A stretch of 64,000 nucleotides of DNA from Verrucomicrobiaceae bacterium UBA7681 (GCA_002482965.1 DLGZ01000054.1:1-64000); one strand, 5' to 3'; numbered from the stretch's first letter, positions 16,703-25,901 are shown. The notes: generated from the sequence alone by a model not told the origin. Numbers and translations: made by a program.

Positions 16703-16770
16703 TGCCACTCCCCTTCCCTGCCTACTTCCCAGCCTTGCCCTCGGCTTCCACCGGAATATCCGGCAGCGCC
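16703..16770 (-). pseudogene. Duplicated 3' tail of rbfA
   Basis: On the minus strand this reads LPDIPVEAEGKAGK then stop, against LPDLPVEGEE...VEAEGKAGK then stop at the end of the real rbfA. The DNA matches 17448-17540 closely except for a 27-base deletion between two CTTCCA repeats. Bases beyond the stop also match. No other part of rbfA is present. The copy lies on the far side of the hypothetical gene at 16863-17300. Confidence 0.8.
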
Positions 16771-16862
16771 CACCGGAAGCGCCGCTCAAGTCTTCCTAAC
16801 TTCCAAAACCCACGATGCGTGCCCTTGACCGAGCGCTGTTCAGTCCCGGCATCTGGTTTCAG

Positions 16863-17300
16863 TTAAGCTTGGGGTCTTTGGGTCAGCCGAGTGGAGTAGT
16901 CCCAGACTACACACCCCTTGAAGTTATTACCGCTGGAATACAGGAAAATGCCATCAAGCAGGCAATCCAAGGACTGGAGTTCTTTATTGCCCCCATCCTT
17001 TAACGGAAAAAAAACCACTCCCACCGCCTTGAATTTCACGCGATATGTTTCGCCAAATGAAACTGAAGACCGGGATTTCACCCCGGCTTCTCTCGCATTT
17101 TCAATCTCCTCTTCAGAACGTGGCACTCCGCAGGAAATGCTGGACCACTCAACCTTTTCAATGGGCGCATGGAGATATTCAAGTCCACGACAATTCTCCC
17201 CGGGATTTTCAAGCAACAGCTTGCTCAGCTCGGGCACCAAATAGTCACGCACGTAGTTGGGCGTGCCTTCCAATGCAGCGGGGAGATTTTCGACTGTCAT
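16863..17300 (-). CDS. Hypothetical protein between rbfA tail copies
   Basis: This is a 145-residue soluble protein starting at MTVENLPAALEG. I see no signal, membrane segment or known motif; the chain is mixed alpha/beta with a SLDCLLDGIFLYSSGNN stretch near the C terminus. It is enclosed by the two copies of the rbfA 3' end (16703-16770 and 17448-17540), so it was probably inserted together with a short duplication. It has slightly lower GC than the surrounding genes. Function unknown; it could be a recruit of the accessory region. Confidence 0.5.
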   Translation of the reverse strand: MTVENLPAALEGTPNYVRDYLVPELSKLLLENPGENCRGLEYLHAPIEKVEWSSISCGVPRSEEEIENAREAGVKSRSSVSFGETYRVKFKAVGVVFFPLKDGGNKELQSLDCLLDGIFLYSSGNNFKGCVVWDYSTRLTQRPQA

Positions 17301-17466
17301 AAAATAGAGGGGAATTCGTGCCGAGCTTTGCCCCTCTGGCAAGCATCAAACGCCTCAGGACATGCCGCAGTCTCGAACGTGCATCAGCTTTTATTGCCCG
17401 GACAACCTCACCTCCATGCAGGCAGCATCTGGAGTGTGCCCAGCGTCTGCCACTCCCCTTCCCAGC

Positions 17467-17874
17467 TTACTTCCCAGCCTTGCCTTCGGCTTCCACATCC
17501 TTCTTCTCTTCCTCACCTTCCACCGGAAGATCCGGCAGCGGCGGGGGGAGATTGTCGATGATGTTCAGCAGAGGCACGCCACGCTCGACGGATTTGTCGA
17601 GGCGGAAGAAGAGCTGGGGGCTGCTGCGCAGTTTGACGCGCTTGTAGAGGTCCCGCTGGATGAAACCACGGGCCTTGACGAGCTTGGCCAGGGCGGCGTC
17701 CTGCTGGTGCGGCTTGCCGATGACACCGACGTACACAAAGCACTGCCGCATGTCGGGTGTGGGGCTGACGTCGTGAATGGTCACGAGACAGCCTTCGTTG
17801 CGGAAATCCTTCTCGAGGATGGTGCTGAGCTCACGACGAATGAGTTCGCGTACTTTATCGACTCGGAGGGACAT
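17467..17874 (-). CDS. rbfA: Ribosome-binding factor A
   Basis: RbfA is a KH-fold factor that assists late maturation of the 30S subunit and processing of 16S rRNA. The 135-residue protein shows the family start RVDKVRELIRRELSTIL and the central VTIHDVSPTPDMRQCFVYV strand. It ends in an acidic/basic low-complexity tail (EGEEEKKDVEAEGKAGK) that was duplicated at 16703-16770. It is the third gene of the leftward nusA-infB-rbfA operon, 89 bases after infB with a stable hairpin in the gap. Confidence 0.93.
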   Translation of the reverse strand: MSLRVDKVRELIRRELSTILEKDFRNEGCLVTIHDVSPTPDMRQCFVYVGVIGKPHQQDAALAKLVKARGFIQRDLYKRVKLRSSPQLFFRLDKSVERGVPLLNIIDNLPPPLPDLPVEGEEEKKDVEAEGKAGK

Positions 17875-17896
17875 AAGGCAGTTTTAAAAGGGGCAA

Positions 17897-17945
17897 GTTT
17901 CAGGTTCCGGTCAGCAGCGTGAGTGACACGCCTCTGACCTGAAAC
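17897..17945 (-). promoter_or_regulatory. Intercistronic hairpin between infB and rbfA
   Basis: Arms 17897-17905 and 17937-17945 are perfect 9-base complements (GTTTCAGGT / ACCTGAAAC), with further pairing inside (CAG/CTG and GCGTG/CACGC). In the infB-rbfA transcript this forms a branched stem-loop. No T-run follows immediately, so RNA stabilisation or processing is more likely than termination. Confidence 0.5.
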
Positions 17946-17963
17946 CTGATACGACGAGCTGGA

Positions 17964-20207
17964 TCAGAGAGTTTGGGCGATTTTTTCGAGTTCGTAGCAC
18001 TCGATGACGTCGTTTTCTTCGTAGTCGCTGAAGCCGGAGAGCTTGATACCGCACTCCATGCCGTTGCGCACTTCGTTGACTTCGTCCGTGAAGCGGCGCA
18101 GCGTTTCAAAGCCGCCGTCATACACGGCCTGGCCGTCACGCAGCACGCGGGCGCGCTGCTTGCGGTTCATGACACCATCCGTGACGACGGAGCCGCCGAC
18201 GAAGCCCTTGTTGACCTTGAAGACCTGCTTCACGCGGGCATGGCCGATGACCTTTTCGCGAGTGATCGGATCGAGCAATCCGGCCATGGCTTCCTTCACC
18301 TGATCGATGAGTTCGTAGATGATGGAGTAGAGCTTCACCTGCACCGTCTCGCGCTTGGAAACGACGAGGGCCTTGTTCTCCACCTTGACGTTGAAGCCGA
18401 TGATGATGGCGTCCGAGGCGCTGGCCAGGAGGACGTCGGACTCGTTGATGGCGCCGACTTCCTGATGCAGGATGTCGAGGTTGCACTTGTCGCTCTTGAT
18501 GTCGGTGAGGCACTTGGCCACAGCTTCCACGGAACCCTGCACGTCGCACTTGAGGACGACCTTGAGGGCCTTCTTGTTGCTGTCCTCGATGCTGGCAAAG
18601 AGATGCTCCAGAGTGGAACGGCGCGGCACATTGAGCTTCTTATGGCGGATCTCTTCGAGACGCTCTTCGCTGAGCTTCTTGACGTCGCGCTCGCTGTTCA
18701 TGACGACGACTTCGTCGCCCACATGCGGCATGTCGCTGAAGCCGATGACTTCGCAGGGCATGCCGGGAAGGACTTCCTTGATGGACTCGCCGCGGTCATT
18801 GATGATCGCCTTGACCTTGCCCCAGAGCGGGCCGCAGATGAAGGGCTGCCCGACTCTGAGCGTGCCCTGGCCGATGATGACGGTAGCCACAGGGCCTTTG
18901 CCGGCCACCATGGAGGACTCGATGACGGTGGCACGTGGGGACGCCTTGGGGTCCGCCTTGAGCTCCAGCACTTCGGCCTGGAGGGACATGGTTTCGAGCA
19001 GGTTGTCGAGGCCGAGTCCGCTTTTGGCGGAGACTTCCATGACTTCGATCTCACCACCCCAGTCAACCGGCGCGAGTCCGATGTCCTGGAGCTGGCTTTT
19101 CACGCGCAAAATATTGGCGGCAGGCAGGTCGCATTTGTTCAGGGCAACCATGAGCTGCACCTTGGCGGCCTTGGCATGGCTGAGGGCTTCCTTTGTCTGC
19201 GGCATGATGCCGTCGTCTGCCGCAATGACGAGCACGACGATGTCGGTGACGTTGGCACCGCGGGCACGCATGGCCGAGAAGGCGGCATGGCCGGGTGTGT
19301 CGATGAAAGTAATCGGCTTGCCGTTATGCCAGATGCAGTAAGCACCGATATGCTGCGTGATGCCGCCAGCTTCACCGGCGGTGACCTGCGTCTTGCGCAG
19401 GGCGTCCAGGAGTGAAGTTTTGCCATGGTCAACGTGACCCATGAAGGTAATGATCGGGGCGCGAAGCTCCAGCTTCTCCTCCTCCACCTCTTCAACGACC
19501 TGGGCGATGGGCTCGACGATGACTTCTTCCAGCTTGTGGACGCCGCCGCCTTTTTCACGCTTGTCGCGCTCCAGCTTGAAGCCGTGCTTCTCGCAGATTT
19601 TTTCGGCGATCTCGATGTCGATAGCCTTGTCAGCGCTGGCGAAAACCTTGAACGCGATGAGTTCGGAAATGATCTTGAAGGGCTTCAGGCCCATCTTGTC
19701 CGCCAGATCCTTCACCACGATCGGTGGCTTCAGGTGGATGATTTTCTCACCGCTGTCACCGAGTTCAAAATCCGGTGGTGGCACCTCTGCGGGAGCCGCA
19801 TGCACGATCGGGACGATCGGCTTCGGCGGCGTGGGGTCATTCAGCAGGGAGATGGGCGGCAGAGCGTTCTGCTGCGCATTTTCATCCACCGGCCGACGGC
19901 GCACCTTGGGCTTGTCATCATCCTCAAAGAGGTTCAGCGCGGCAGCCTTGCGCTCATCCAGCGTGGGCTTGGCAGGTGCCGCTGGCACTGGCTCCGGCTC
20001 TGGCGGGGCCACTTTTTTGGCTCCCAAGGGCGGCAACTGATGGTCTTTGACCGGCCCTCTGGTCCGGGGCTTCTTTTCCTCAATCAACGACAACACCTTC
20101 CCTTTGACTTCTTTTTTGGGCTTGGCGCTATCGGCAGGCAGGGTCACGTCACCGACCTCGTCGGTGGGGGACTTGCTCTTTTTGGCTGATGAGGGTTTGC
20201 TGGACAT
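17964..20207 (-). CDS. infB: Translation initiation factor IF-2
   Basis: IF-2 is the GTPase that delivers initiator tRNA and joins the ribosomal subunits. The 747-residue chain has a charged, Pro/Lys-rich N-terminal third, an IF2_N-like segment near 160-210, and the GTP-binding domain: G1 GHVDHGKT at 257-264, G3 DTPGH, G4 NKCD. The beta-barrel domains and a C-terminal domain with the usual GFNVKVENKA and GMECGIKLSGFSDY signatures follow. The length is normal for a short-N-terminus form. It lies between nusA (89 bases upstream) and rbfA on the same transcript. Confidence 0.97.
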   Translation of the reverse strand: MSSKPSSAKKSKSPTDEVGDVTLPADSAKPKKEVKGKVLSLIEEKKPRTRGPVKDHQLPPLGAKKVAPPEPEPVPAAPAKPTLDERKAAALNLFEDDDKPKVRRRPVDENAQQNALPPISLLNDPTPPKPIVPIVHAAPAEVPPPDFELGDSGEKIIHLKPPIVVKDLADKMGLKPFKIISELIAFKVFASADKAIDIEIAEKICEKHGFKLERDKREKGGGVHKLEEVIVEPIAQVVEEVEEEKLELRAPIITFMGHVDHGKTSLLDALRKTQVTAGEAGGITQHIGAYCIWHNGKPITFIDTPGHAAFSAMRARGANVTDIVVLVIAADDGIMPQTKEALSHAKAAKVQLMVALNKCDLPAANILRVKSQLQDIGLAPVDWGGEIEVMEVSAKSGLGLDNLLETMSLQAEVLELKADPKASPRATVIESSMVAGKGPVATVIIGQGTLRVGQPFICGPLWGKVKAIINDRGESIKEVLPGMPCEVIGFSDMPHVGDEVVVMNSERDVKKLSEERLEEIRHKKLNVPRRSTLEHLFASIEDSNKKALKVVLKCDVQGSVEAVAKCLTDIKSDKCNLDILHQEVGAINESDVLLASASDAIIIGFNVKVENKALVVSKRETVQVKLYSIIYELIDQVKEAMAGLLDPITREKVIGHARVKQVFKVNKGFVGGSVVTDGVMNRKQRARVLRDGQAVYDGGFETLRRFTDEVNEVRNGMECGIKLSGFSDYEENDVIECYELEKIAQTL

Positions 20208-20296
20208 GAGATAGTGAGATCGGGCGAGCGGCGTGGGAGGCTGGCTGGTCGTGAGTTGGGGGTTGGTTTAAAATCGTTGTCATGGCGGCACAGGGG

Positions 20297-21562
20297 CTAC
20301 TCCTTTGCAGGAGATGAAGCATGTGCTGCGGCTTTGTCGAAAATCTGCTGGGCCAGGGCGTCGTCGCCTCCGAGAACCTCGGCGATGTCACTGACATCCA
20401 CTCCGGTGGCCAGGGTTTTGAGATCACCCATGCCGCCTTGGGTCAGCAGGCGGGCCACATCAGCAGTGATGCCGAGGGCGTCCACAAGGTGATGCACCGC
20501 GCTGCCCATCTGGCCTTCGAAGACCTCGGCTGCGTGTTCATCCTTCTCGATGACCAGATCCATGCCGACGAGGCGTGAAGTGAGGCGTGCATTCTGACCA
20601 CGACGACCGATAGCCTTGGAGAGGTCTTCGTCCGTAACGGTGAGGCGCGCTTCTTTCTTGTCCACGTTGACTGAGATCGAGATGACCTTGATCGGCTTCA
20701 AGGCTTCACGCACGAACTCGGCTGGGTCGGACTTCCAGCGGATGATGTCCACTTTCTCGTTGTTGAGCTCGCGGACGATGTTCTTCACACGCGCACCACG
20801 CAGGCCCACGCAGGCACCCACGGGGTCCACCTTTTCATCGGCGCTGTGCACGGCCACCTTGGTGCGGTAACCGGCCTCACGGGCGATGCTGGCGATCTCA
20901 ACGGTGCGGTCACCGATTTCGCTGACTTCAAATTCAAACAGACGGCGCACGAAATTCGGATGCGCACGGGAGAGGATGATTTCAGGGCCACGGCCGCTGT
21001 CTTTTTCCACCGCTTTCACATAGAAGCGCATGCGGTCACCCGGGGTGTAGTCCTCGGTGGACACACGCTCCTTGGAGGTCATGACGCCTTCAAATTTGCC
21101 GAGATCCACGATCACATCGGATTTTTCAAAACGACGCACCACGCCGCTGACGACGTCACCGGTGCGGTCCTTGAATTCCTCATAGAGATTTTCCTTCTCC
21201 GCCATGCGGAGGCGCTGGAGCATCGTCTGCTTGGCAGTCTGCGCGGCGATGCGGCCCATGTTGTTGGGCGTGACTTCGACTTCGATCTCATCCCCAAGCT
21301 CGGCGGTCTTTTTGAAGCGCTTGGCGGTGGCGAGCGGGAGCTCCTCCCAACGGTTGGTGACAGTCTCCACCGCGATCAGCTTGGCGAATGCCTTGATCGT
21401 TCCTTTGTCAGGATCAATGTCGATGCGCAGTTCCCGGGCGGGACCGATGCTTTTCTTGGAGGCGGCGAGCAATGCCTGTGACAGGGCCTCGACCATTTTT
21501 GCACGGTCGATACCTTTCTCTTTCTCGTAATAGTCGAAGAGGGCTTTGAGTTCGCTGATCAT
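20297..21562 (-). CDS. nusA: Transcription elongation/termination factor NusA
   Basis: NusA binds RNA polymerase and nascent RNA and modulates pausing, termination and antitermination. The 421-residue protein has the N-terminal polymerase-binding domain, an S1 domain (about 135-200, RTGDVVSGVVRRFEKSDVIVD), and tandem KH domains (GACVGLRGARVKNIVREL; IGRRGQNARLTSRLVG). The C-terminal helix-hairpin-helix-like part ends in an Ala-rich tail. It is the first gene of the leftward operon. The usual upstream rimP is absent here; a sulfatase gene diverges instead. The leader holds a promoter and a terminator-like hairpin. Confidence 0.97.
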   Translation of the reverse strand: MISELKALFDYYEKEKGIDRAKMVEALSQALLAASKKSIGPARELRIDIDPDKGTIKAFAKLIAVETVTNRWEELPLATAKRFKKTAELGDEIEVEVTPNNMGRIAAQTAKQTMLQRLRMAEKENLYEEFKDRTGDVVSGVVRRFEKSDVIVDLGKFEGVMTSKERVSTEDYTPGDRMRFYVKAVEKDSGRGPEIILSRAHPNFVRRLFEFEVSEIGDRTVEIASIAREAGYRTKVAVHSADEKVDPVGACVGLRGARVKNIVRELNNEKVDIIRWKSDPAEFVREALKPIKVISISVNVDKKEARLTVTDEDLSKAIGRRGQNARLTSRLVGMDLVIEKDEHAAEVFEGQMGSAVHHLVDALGITADVARLLTQGGMGDLKTLATGVDVSDIAEVLGGDDALAQQIFDKAAAHASSPAKE

Positions 21563-21573
21563 ATGAAATTCGT

Positions 21574-21625
21574 GTTTTCACCAGACAAAAAAGAGCGGGG
21601 AGGACCCCACTCTCGCCGTGAAAAC
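21574..21625 (-). terminator. Terminator-like attenuator in nusA leader
   Basis: On the minus strand a 9-base stem (21605-21613 with 21592-21600, loop of four) ends in six T residues at 21587-21592, about 25 bases before the nusA start codon. An outer pair of perfect 8-base arms (21618-21625 and 21574-21581) encloses it. No gene lies upstream on this strand before the divergent sulfatase, so the structure interrupts the nusA leader itself. Confidence 0.65.
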
Positions 21626-21651
21626 GCTAATTCTGTCCGGGAAGGACGCGG

Positions 21652-21679
21652 ATCATAAGGGAGGGCTAGGAATCAGCAA
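21652..21679 (-). promoter_or_regulatory. Sigma-70-like promoter of nusA-infB-rbfA
   Basis: On the minus strand TTGCTG (21679-21674) and TATGAT (21657-21652) are separated by 16 bases. Transcription from here would begin about 30-35 bases before the terminator-like hairpin and run into nusA. The spacing and -10 box are close to consensus. Confidence 0.6.
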
Positions 21680-21772
21680 GCAGAAAAATTGCTTGTACTA
21701 CCGCCATTTTCTCAGGCGTTTTCATGAGGGCTAATTCGTTCCGCCCGATTCACTTTCAACCTCTTCCCAACC

Positions 21773-23197
21773 ATGCGCCATTTACTGTCTGCAATCCTAG
21801 CTCTCATTCTCGCCCCACAGGTGGCCTCTTCAGCGCCTCCCCCTCCCAACATCGTCGTTATTTTTATGGACGATATGGGTTATGCCGATGTCAGTTGCTT
21901 CGGCGCGCAGGGCTATCAAACCCCTCACATCGACCAACTCGCCGCCACCGGCCGCAAGTTCACCAATTTCCATGTCGCCCAGCCCGTGTGCAGCGCCTCC
22001 CGCACCGCCCTGCTGACCGGCTGCTACCCGAACCGCGTGGGCATCCACGGCGCCCTCGGGCCTAGTGCCAAGCACGGCATCAGCAGCGATGAAATGACGC
22101 TGGCCGAACTGGTGAAGCAAAAAGGCTATGCCACCGCCGCCGTGGGCAAATGGCACCTGGGCTCCCTGCCCCAGTTCCTTCCAACCAAGCACGGCTTTGA
22201 CCAATACTACGGCCTCCCCTACTCAAACGACATGTGGCCCTTCCATCCGCAGGCCAAGAAGGCTTTTCCCAAGCTGCCGATGATCGAAGATGACCGTGTC
22301 GTTGATGATGACATCACACCCGAAGAGCAAACCCACCTCACCACCGACTACACCACCCGGGGCGTGCAGTTCATCGAGAAAAACAAAGACAAGCCGTTCT
22401 TCCTCTACCTCGCGCACAGCATGGTGCATGTGCCCCTGTTTGTGAGCGACAAGTTCAAGGGCAAATCCGGCAAAGGCTTGTTTGCAGATGTCATGATGGA
22501 AGTGGACTGGTCCGTGGGCCAGATCATGGACACGCTGAAGAAAAACGGCCTCGAAGACAACACCTGGGTCATCTTCACCTCCGACAACGGCCCCTGGCTC
22601 AGCTACGGCGACAACGCCGGCAGCGCAGGCCCTCTGCGCGAAGGCAAAGGCACCTGCTGGGAAGGTGGCACGCGCGTCACCGGCATCATGAAATGGCCGG
22701 GTAAAATCCCCGCCGGCACCACCACCGACACCATGATGATGACCATCGACCTCCTGCCCACCATCGCGCACGTCATTGAGGCAAAACTGCCTGAGCACAA
22801 GATCGACGGGCTCAACTGCTGGCCCATCGTCGCCGGAGAACCCGATGCCAAAAACCCGCACGATTTCTATGCCTTCTACTACGAGCAAAATCAGCTCCAG
22901 GCCATCAGCAGCGGAGACGGCCGCTGGAAGCTGCAACTCCCCCACGCCTACCGCAGCCTGCCCCCGGACAGCCCCAAAGCCACCGGCGGCATCCCGGTCA
23001 ACTACAAGCAGGTGAAGATCACCGAGCCGGAGCTGTATGACTTGTACGGAGACCTCAGCGAATCCAAGAACGTGGCAGCGCAAAACCCGGCCGAAGTGGC
23101 GCTGCTGCAAAAGCATGCCGAAACCGTCCGCGCTGAACTGGGAGACAGCCTCATGAAGCTGCCCAAAGGCAGCGGGACGCGAGAGGCGGGGAAGTAA
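21773..23197 (+). CDS. Exported sulfatase (arylsulfatase family)
   Basis: This is a 474-residue sulfatase with a signal peptide (residues about 1-20). The metal site starts with MDDMGYAD (32-39). The formylglycine motif is CSASR at residues 73-77, a variant of CxPSR whose cysteine would be matured by a formylglycine-generating enzyme; none is in the window. GKWHLG and TSDNGP follow as expected. The likely role is removal of sulfate from external polysaccharides or glycans, as is common in Verrucomicrobia. It is divergent from nusA. Confidence 0.93.
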   Translation: MRHLLSAILALILAPQVASSAPPPPNIVVIFMDDMGYADVSCFGAQGYQTPHIDQLAATGRKFTNFHVAQPVCSASRTALLTGCYPNRVGIHGALGPSAKHGISSDEMTLAELVKQKGYATAAVGKWHLGSLPQFLPTKHGFDQYYGLPYSNDMWPFHPQAKKAFPKLPMIEDDRVVDDDITPEEQTHLTTDYTTRGVQFIEKNKDKPFFLYLAHSMVHVPLFVSDKFKGKSGKGLFADVMMEVDWSVGQIMDTLKKNGLEDNTWVIFTSDNGPWLSYGDNAGSAGPLREGKGTCWEGGTRVTGIMKWPGKIPAGTTTDTMMMTIDLLPTIAHVIEAKLPEHKIDGLNCWPIVAGEPDAKNPHDFYAFYYEQNQLQAISSGDGRWKLQLPHAYRSLPPDSPKATGGIPVNYKQVKITEPELYDLYGDLSESKNVAAQNPAEVALLQKHAETVRAELGDSLMKLPKGSGTREAGK

Positions 23198-23488
23198 GCA
23201 GGGGGAGAGGGATCGTCCCGATCCCTCAACGCTCCGCGTTCACATGAGGTTCCGTGCCGACGCAGCGAACCATTGAAGGATCAGATGCTACCCTCCTGAC
23301 CGCGTGTCCACGAAGGCCCGCCGGACACAGGCACAACAAAACCGCCTTCGGCTAAAAACAACCGGGCGGAAAGGCAATTGCAGCAGTTTTCGTGCCCAAG
23401 TTGCAAAAAAGGTTGCCACCCTCGGCATCATGATTAGCATCGCGGCGGCTCCAACCAAGCTGCCAACCCAACTAGCCACCAACCAACC

Positions 23489-24820
23489 ATGACCCATCCC
23501 TTGCTGAAACGCAGCGGGAGCGGAGCTTTGCGGAGCTTTTCCGTGATGGCCGCGCTCGCTTTCGCCACGACCTCCGCCCATGCTGCCAGCGGCCCCAGCA
23601 CCCTCGACAGCGGCGACACCGCCTGGCTGCTCGTCTCCACGGCGCTGGTGCTTTTTATGATGATTCCCGGGCTGGCGCTGTTTTATGCAGGCTTGGTGCG
23701 CGCCAAAAACGTGCTTTCCATCCTGATGCAGTGCTTTGCGCTGACCGCCGTCATGAGCCTCGTGTGGCTGGTGTGCGGCTATTCGCTGTGCTTTTCAGAT
23801 GGCGGCTCGCTCATCGGCGGCTTGGACAAGGTCTTCCTCATGGGTGTGACCCCGGATACCGTGCGGAGTGACTGCCCGACGATTCCCGAACTGCTGCACT
23901 TCGCCTACCAGATGATGTTTTTCCTCATCACTCCCGGCCTGTTTATCGGCGCGTTTGCCGAGCGCATGAAGTTCAAGGCCATCCTCGCGTTCAGCATCGC
24001 CTGGAGCCTGATCGTCTATGCGCCCTGCTGCTACGGCGTGTGGCACAAGGCGGGCGCTTTCTTCGGCCTGACGGGGGTGATCGACCTCGCAGGCGGCATT
24101 GTGGTGCACATCACCGCCGGGGTGGCCGCCCTGGTGGCATGCGTGATGGTGGGCCCCCGCAAAGACTTCCCCAGCGCCCAGCTCATGCCGCACAACCTGC
24201 CGCTGACCATCGTGGGGGCGGGCATGCTGTGGGTGGGCTGGTTTGGCTTCAATGCCGGCAGCCACCTCGCCGCCAATGGCGCGGCGGCGATGACTCTGGT
24301 CGTCACCCATCTTTCCGCCTGCGCCGCCTCGGTGGTGTGGATGGCCATCGAATGGGTCCGCAATGGCAAGCCGAGCGCGCTGGGCATCGCCACGGGTTGC
24401 ATCGCCGGTCTCGCCGCCATCACTCCGGCCGCCGGCAAGGTGGGCCCCATCGGTGCCCTCTGCATCGGCAGCCTCTCGGCGGTGCTTTGCTGGCTGGCCT
24501 GCTCCAAGCTCAAGCATAAGTTTAAGTACGACGATTCGCTGGACGTCTTCGGCGTGCATGGCATGGGCGGCTTTGTGGGCACGATCCTCGTAGCGGTCTT
24601 CGGCTCCACCAGCTTCGCCGGTGGTTTGGGAGACTTCAGCATCGGCAAACAGCTCATGACCCAAAGCCTGGCCTCGCTCTGGACGATCCTGCTCTCGGGC
24701 GCTGCCAGCTACGTGATCTTGAAGATCATTGATCGCACGATGGGCCTGCGCGTCACTCATGAGGAAGAGAATCAGGGACTCGACCTCGCGGAGCACGGAG
24801 AAGCGGCCTACAACGATTGA
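23489..24820 (+). CDS. amt: Ammonium transporter Amt
   Basis: This is a 443-residue Amt/MEP/Rh channel with an N-terminal signal-like segment ending in AHA, then about eleven membrane helices. The twin pore histidines are visible in GGIVVHITAG and DVFGVHGMGG. The extracellular ammonium-binding aromatic region and the conserved AGLVRAKN near the first helix are also there. It imports ammonium under nitrogen limitation. No glnB/glnK gene follows, which is unusual for Amt loci. The next operon starts 115 bases later in the same direction. Confidence 0.95.
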   Translation: MTHPLLKRSGSGALRSFSVMAALAFATTSAHAASGPSTLDSGDTAWLLVSTALVLFMMIPGLALFYAGLVRAKNVLSILMQCFALTAVMSLVWLVCGYSLCFSDGGSLIGGLDKVFLMGVTPDTVRSDCPTIPELLHFAYQMMFFLITPGLFIGAFAERMKFKAILAFSIAWSLIVYAPCCYGVWHKAGAFFGLTGVIDLAGGIVVHITAGVAALVACVMVGPRKDFPSAQLMPHNLPLTIVGAGMLWVGWFGFNAGSHLAANGAAAMTLVVTHLSACAASVVWMAIEWVRNGKPSALGIATGCIAGLAAITPAAGKVGPIGALCIGSLSAVLCWLACSKLKHKFKYDDSLDVFGVHGMGGFVGTILVAVFGSTSFAGGLGDFSIGKQLMTQSLASLWTILLSGAASYVILKIIDRTMGLRVTHEEENQGLDLAEHGEAAYND

Positions 24821-24935
24821 TACGCGTAGCTCTGCGCGGATCAATTTTGCGAATGCCTGATTGCGAATTGTCATTCAGGCGCGCATAGGCTTAAATTTAT
24901 CCTTATCAACCCGCCACTCCCTTTCTCCCCCACTC

Positions 24936-25901
24936 ATGATTGATGTTCAGGAACTCACCAAGCAGTACGCCGGACGCACTGCCGTGAACAACATCTCCTT
25001 CCAGGTGGAACCGGGGGAGATCGTGGGGTTTCTGGGCCCGAATGGAGCTGGGAAATCGACGACGATGCGCATCCTGAGCGGCTACATGCCGGCCACCTCA
25101 GGACGGGTCCACGTGGCGGGCTTTGACGTCTTCCATCAGTCGATCCAGGTGCGGCAGTCGGTGGGCTACATGCCGGAAAATGCCCCTCTTTACACGGACA
25201 TGCGGGTCAAAGAGTACCTGCGCTTCCGCGCGGAGTTGAAAGGCCTCTCCGGCCAGACCATGCGCCGTCGTATTGGCGAGGTGATGGAACTCACCGGCGT
25301 CACCGACATGCGCAAGCGCCTCATCGGCAATCTCTCCAAAGGCTACCGCCAGCGTGTCGCGCTGGCAGATGCCCTGGTGCACAAGCCCAAGCTCCTCATC
25401 CTCGACGAGCCCACCAACGGCCTCGATCCCGTGCAGATCCGCCATGTGCGTGACCTGCTGCGCAATCTGAAGTCCAAGCACACCGTGCTGCTCTCCACCC
25501 ACATCCTGAATGAAGTCGAGCAGACCTGTGATCGTGTGATCATGATCCATCAAGGACGCATCCGCGCCAATGACACTCCGGCGAACCTCACGCGTCAGCT
25601 GCGGTCCACCACGCTGCTTCATTTGGAGATCGAGGGCACCGGCAATCTGGCGGAAAAACTCTCCGCCCTAGCCGCCGTGCGCAAGGCCACGGAGGAAGAA
25701 CTCTCCGTGCTTCCGTGGCGGCGTTTCACCCTGCGGGTCGAGCCCGACAACGATGTCCGGGATGCGGTGATGGAACTCGCCATGAAAGAAAAATGGCGCA
25801 TCCGCGAGATGCACCGCCAGCTACCCACCCTGGAGGATGTCTTCGTCGAGCTCTCCATGAACGCCGGCACTCCCACCGACATTCCCACTCACGTCCTATG
25901 A
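24936..25901 (+). CDS. ABC transporter ATPase, GldA-like
   Basis: This is a 321-residue ABC-2-type ATPase. It has Walker A GPNGAGKST, the Q-loop region, a signature LSKGYRQRVALA, Walker B LLILDEPTNGLDP and the switch STHILNEVEQ. The C-terminal extension of about 80 residues is typical of GldA/NatA-like subunits. The start is the ATG at MIDVQELTKQ; longer frames upstream lack sense. Its stop overlaps the permease start (ATGA). It is the first of four genes whose order resembles gldA-gldF-gldG plus a DUF4340 gene. The transported substrate is unknown. Confidence 0.93.
   Translation: MIDVQELTKQYAGRTAVNNISFQVEPGEIVGFLGPNGAGKSTTMRILSGYMPATSGRVHVAGFDVFHQSIQVRQSVGYMPENAPLYTDMRVKEYLRFRAELKGLSGQTMRRRIGEVMELTGVTDMRKRLIGNLSKGYRQRVALADALVHKPKLLILDEPTNGLDPVQIRHVRDLLRNLKSKHTVLLSTHILNEVEQTCDRVIMIHQGRIRANDTPANLTRQLRSTTLLHLEIEGTGNLAEKLSALAAVRKATEEELSVLPWRRFTLRVEPDNDVRDAVMELAMKEKWRIREMHRQLPTLEDVFVELSMNAGTPTDIPTHVL

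Noticed and set aside
17973..19415. Long open frame (480 codons) on the plus strand
   Set aside because: It is antisense to infB, which has intact GTPase motifs; the long frame results from the high GC content.
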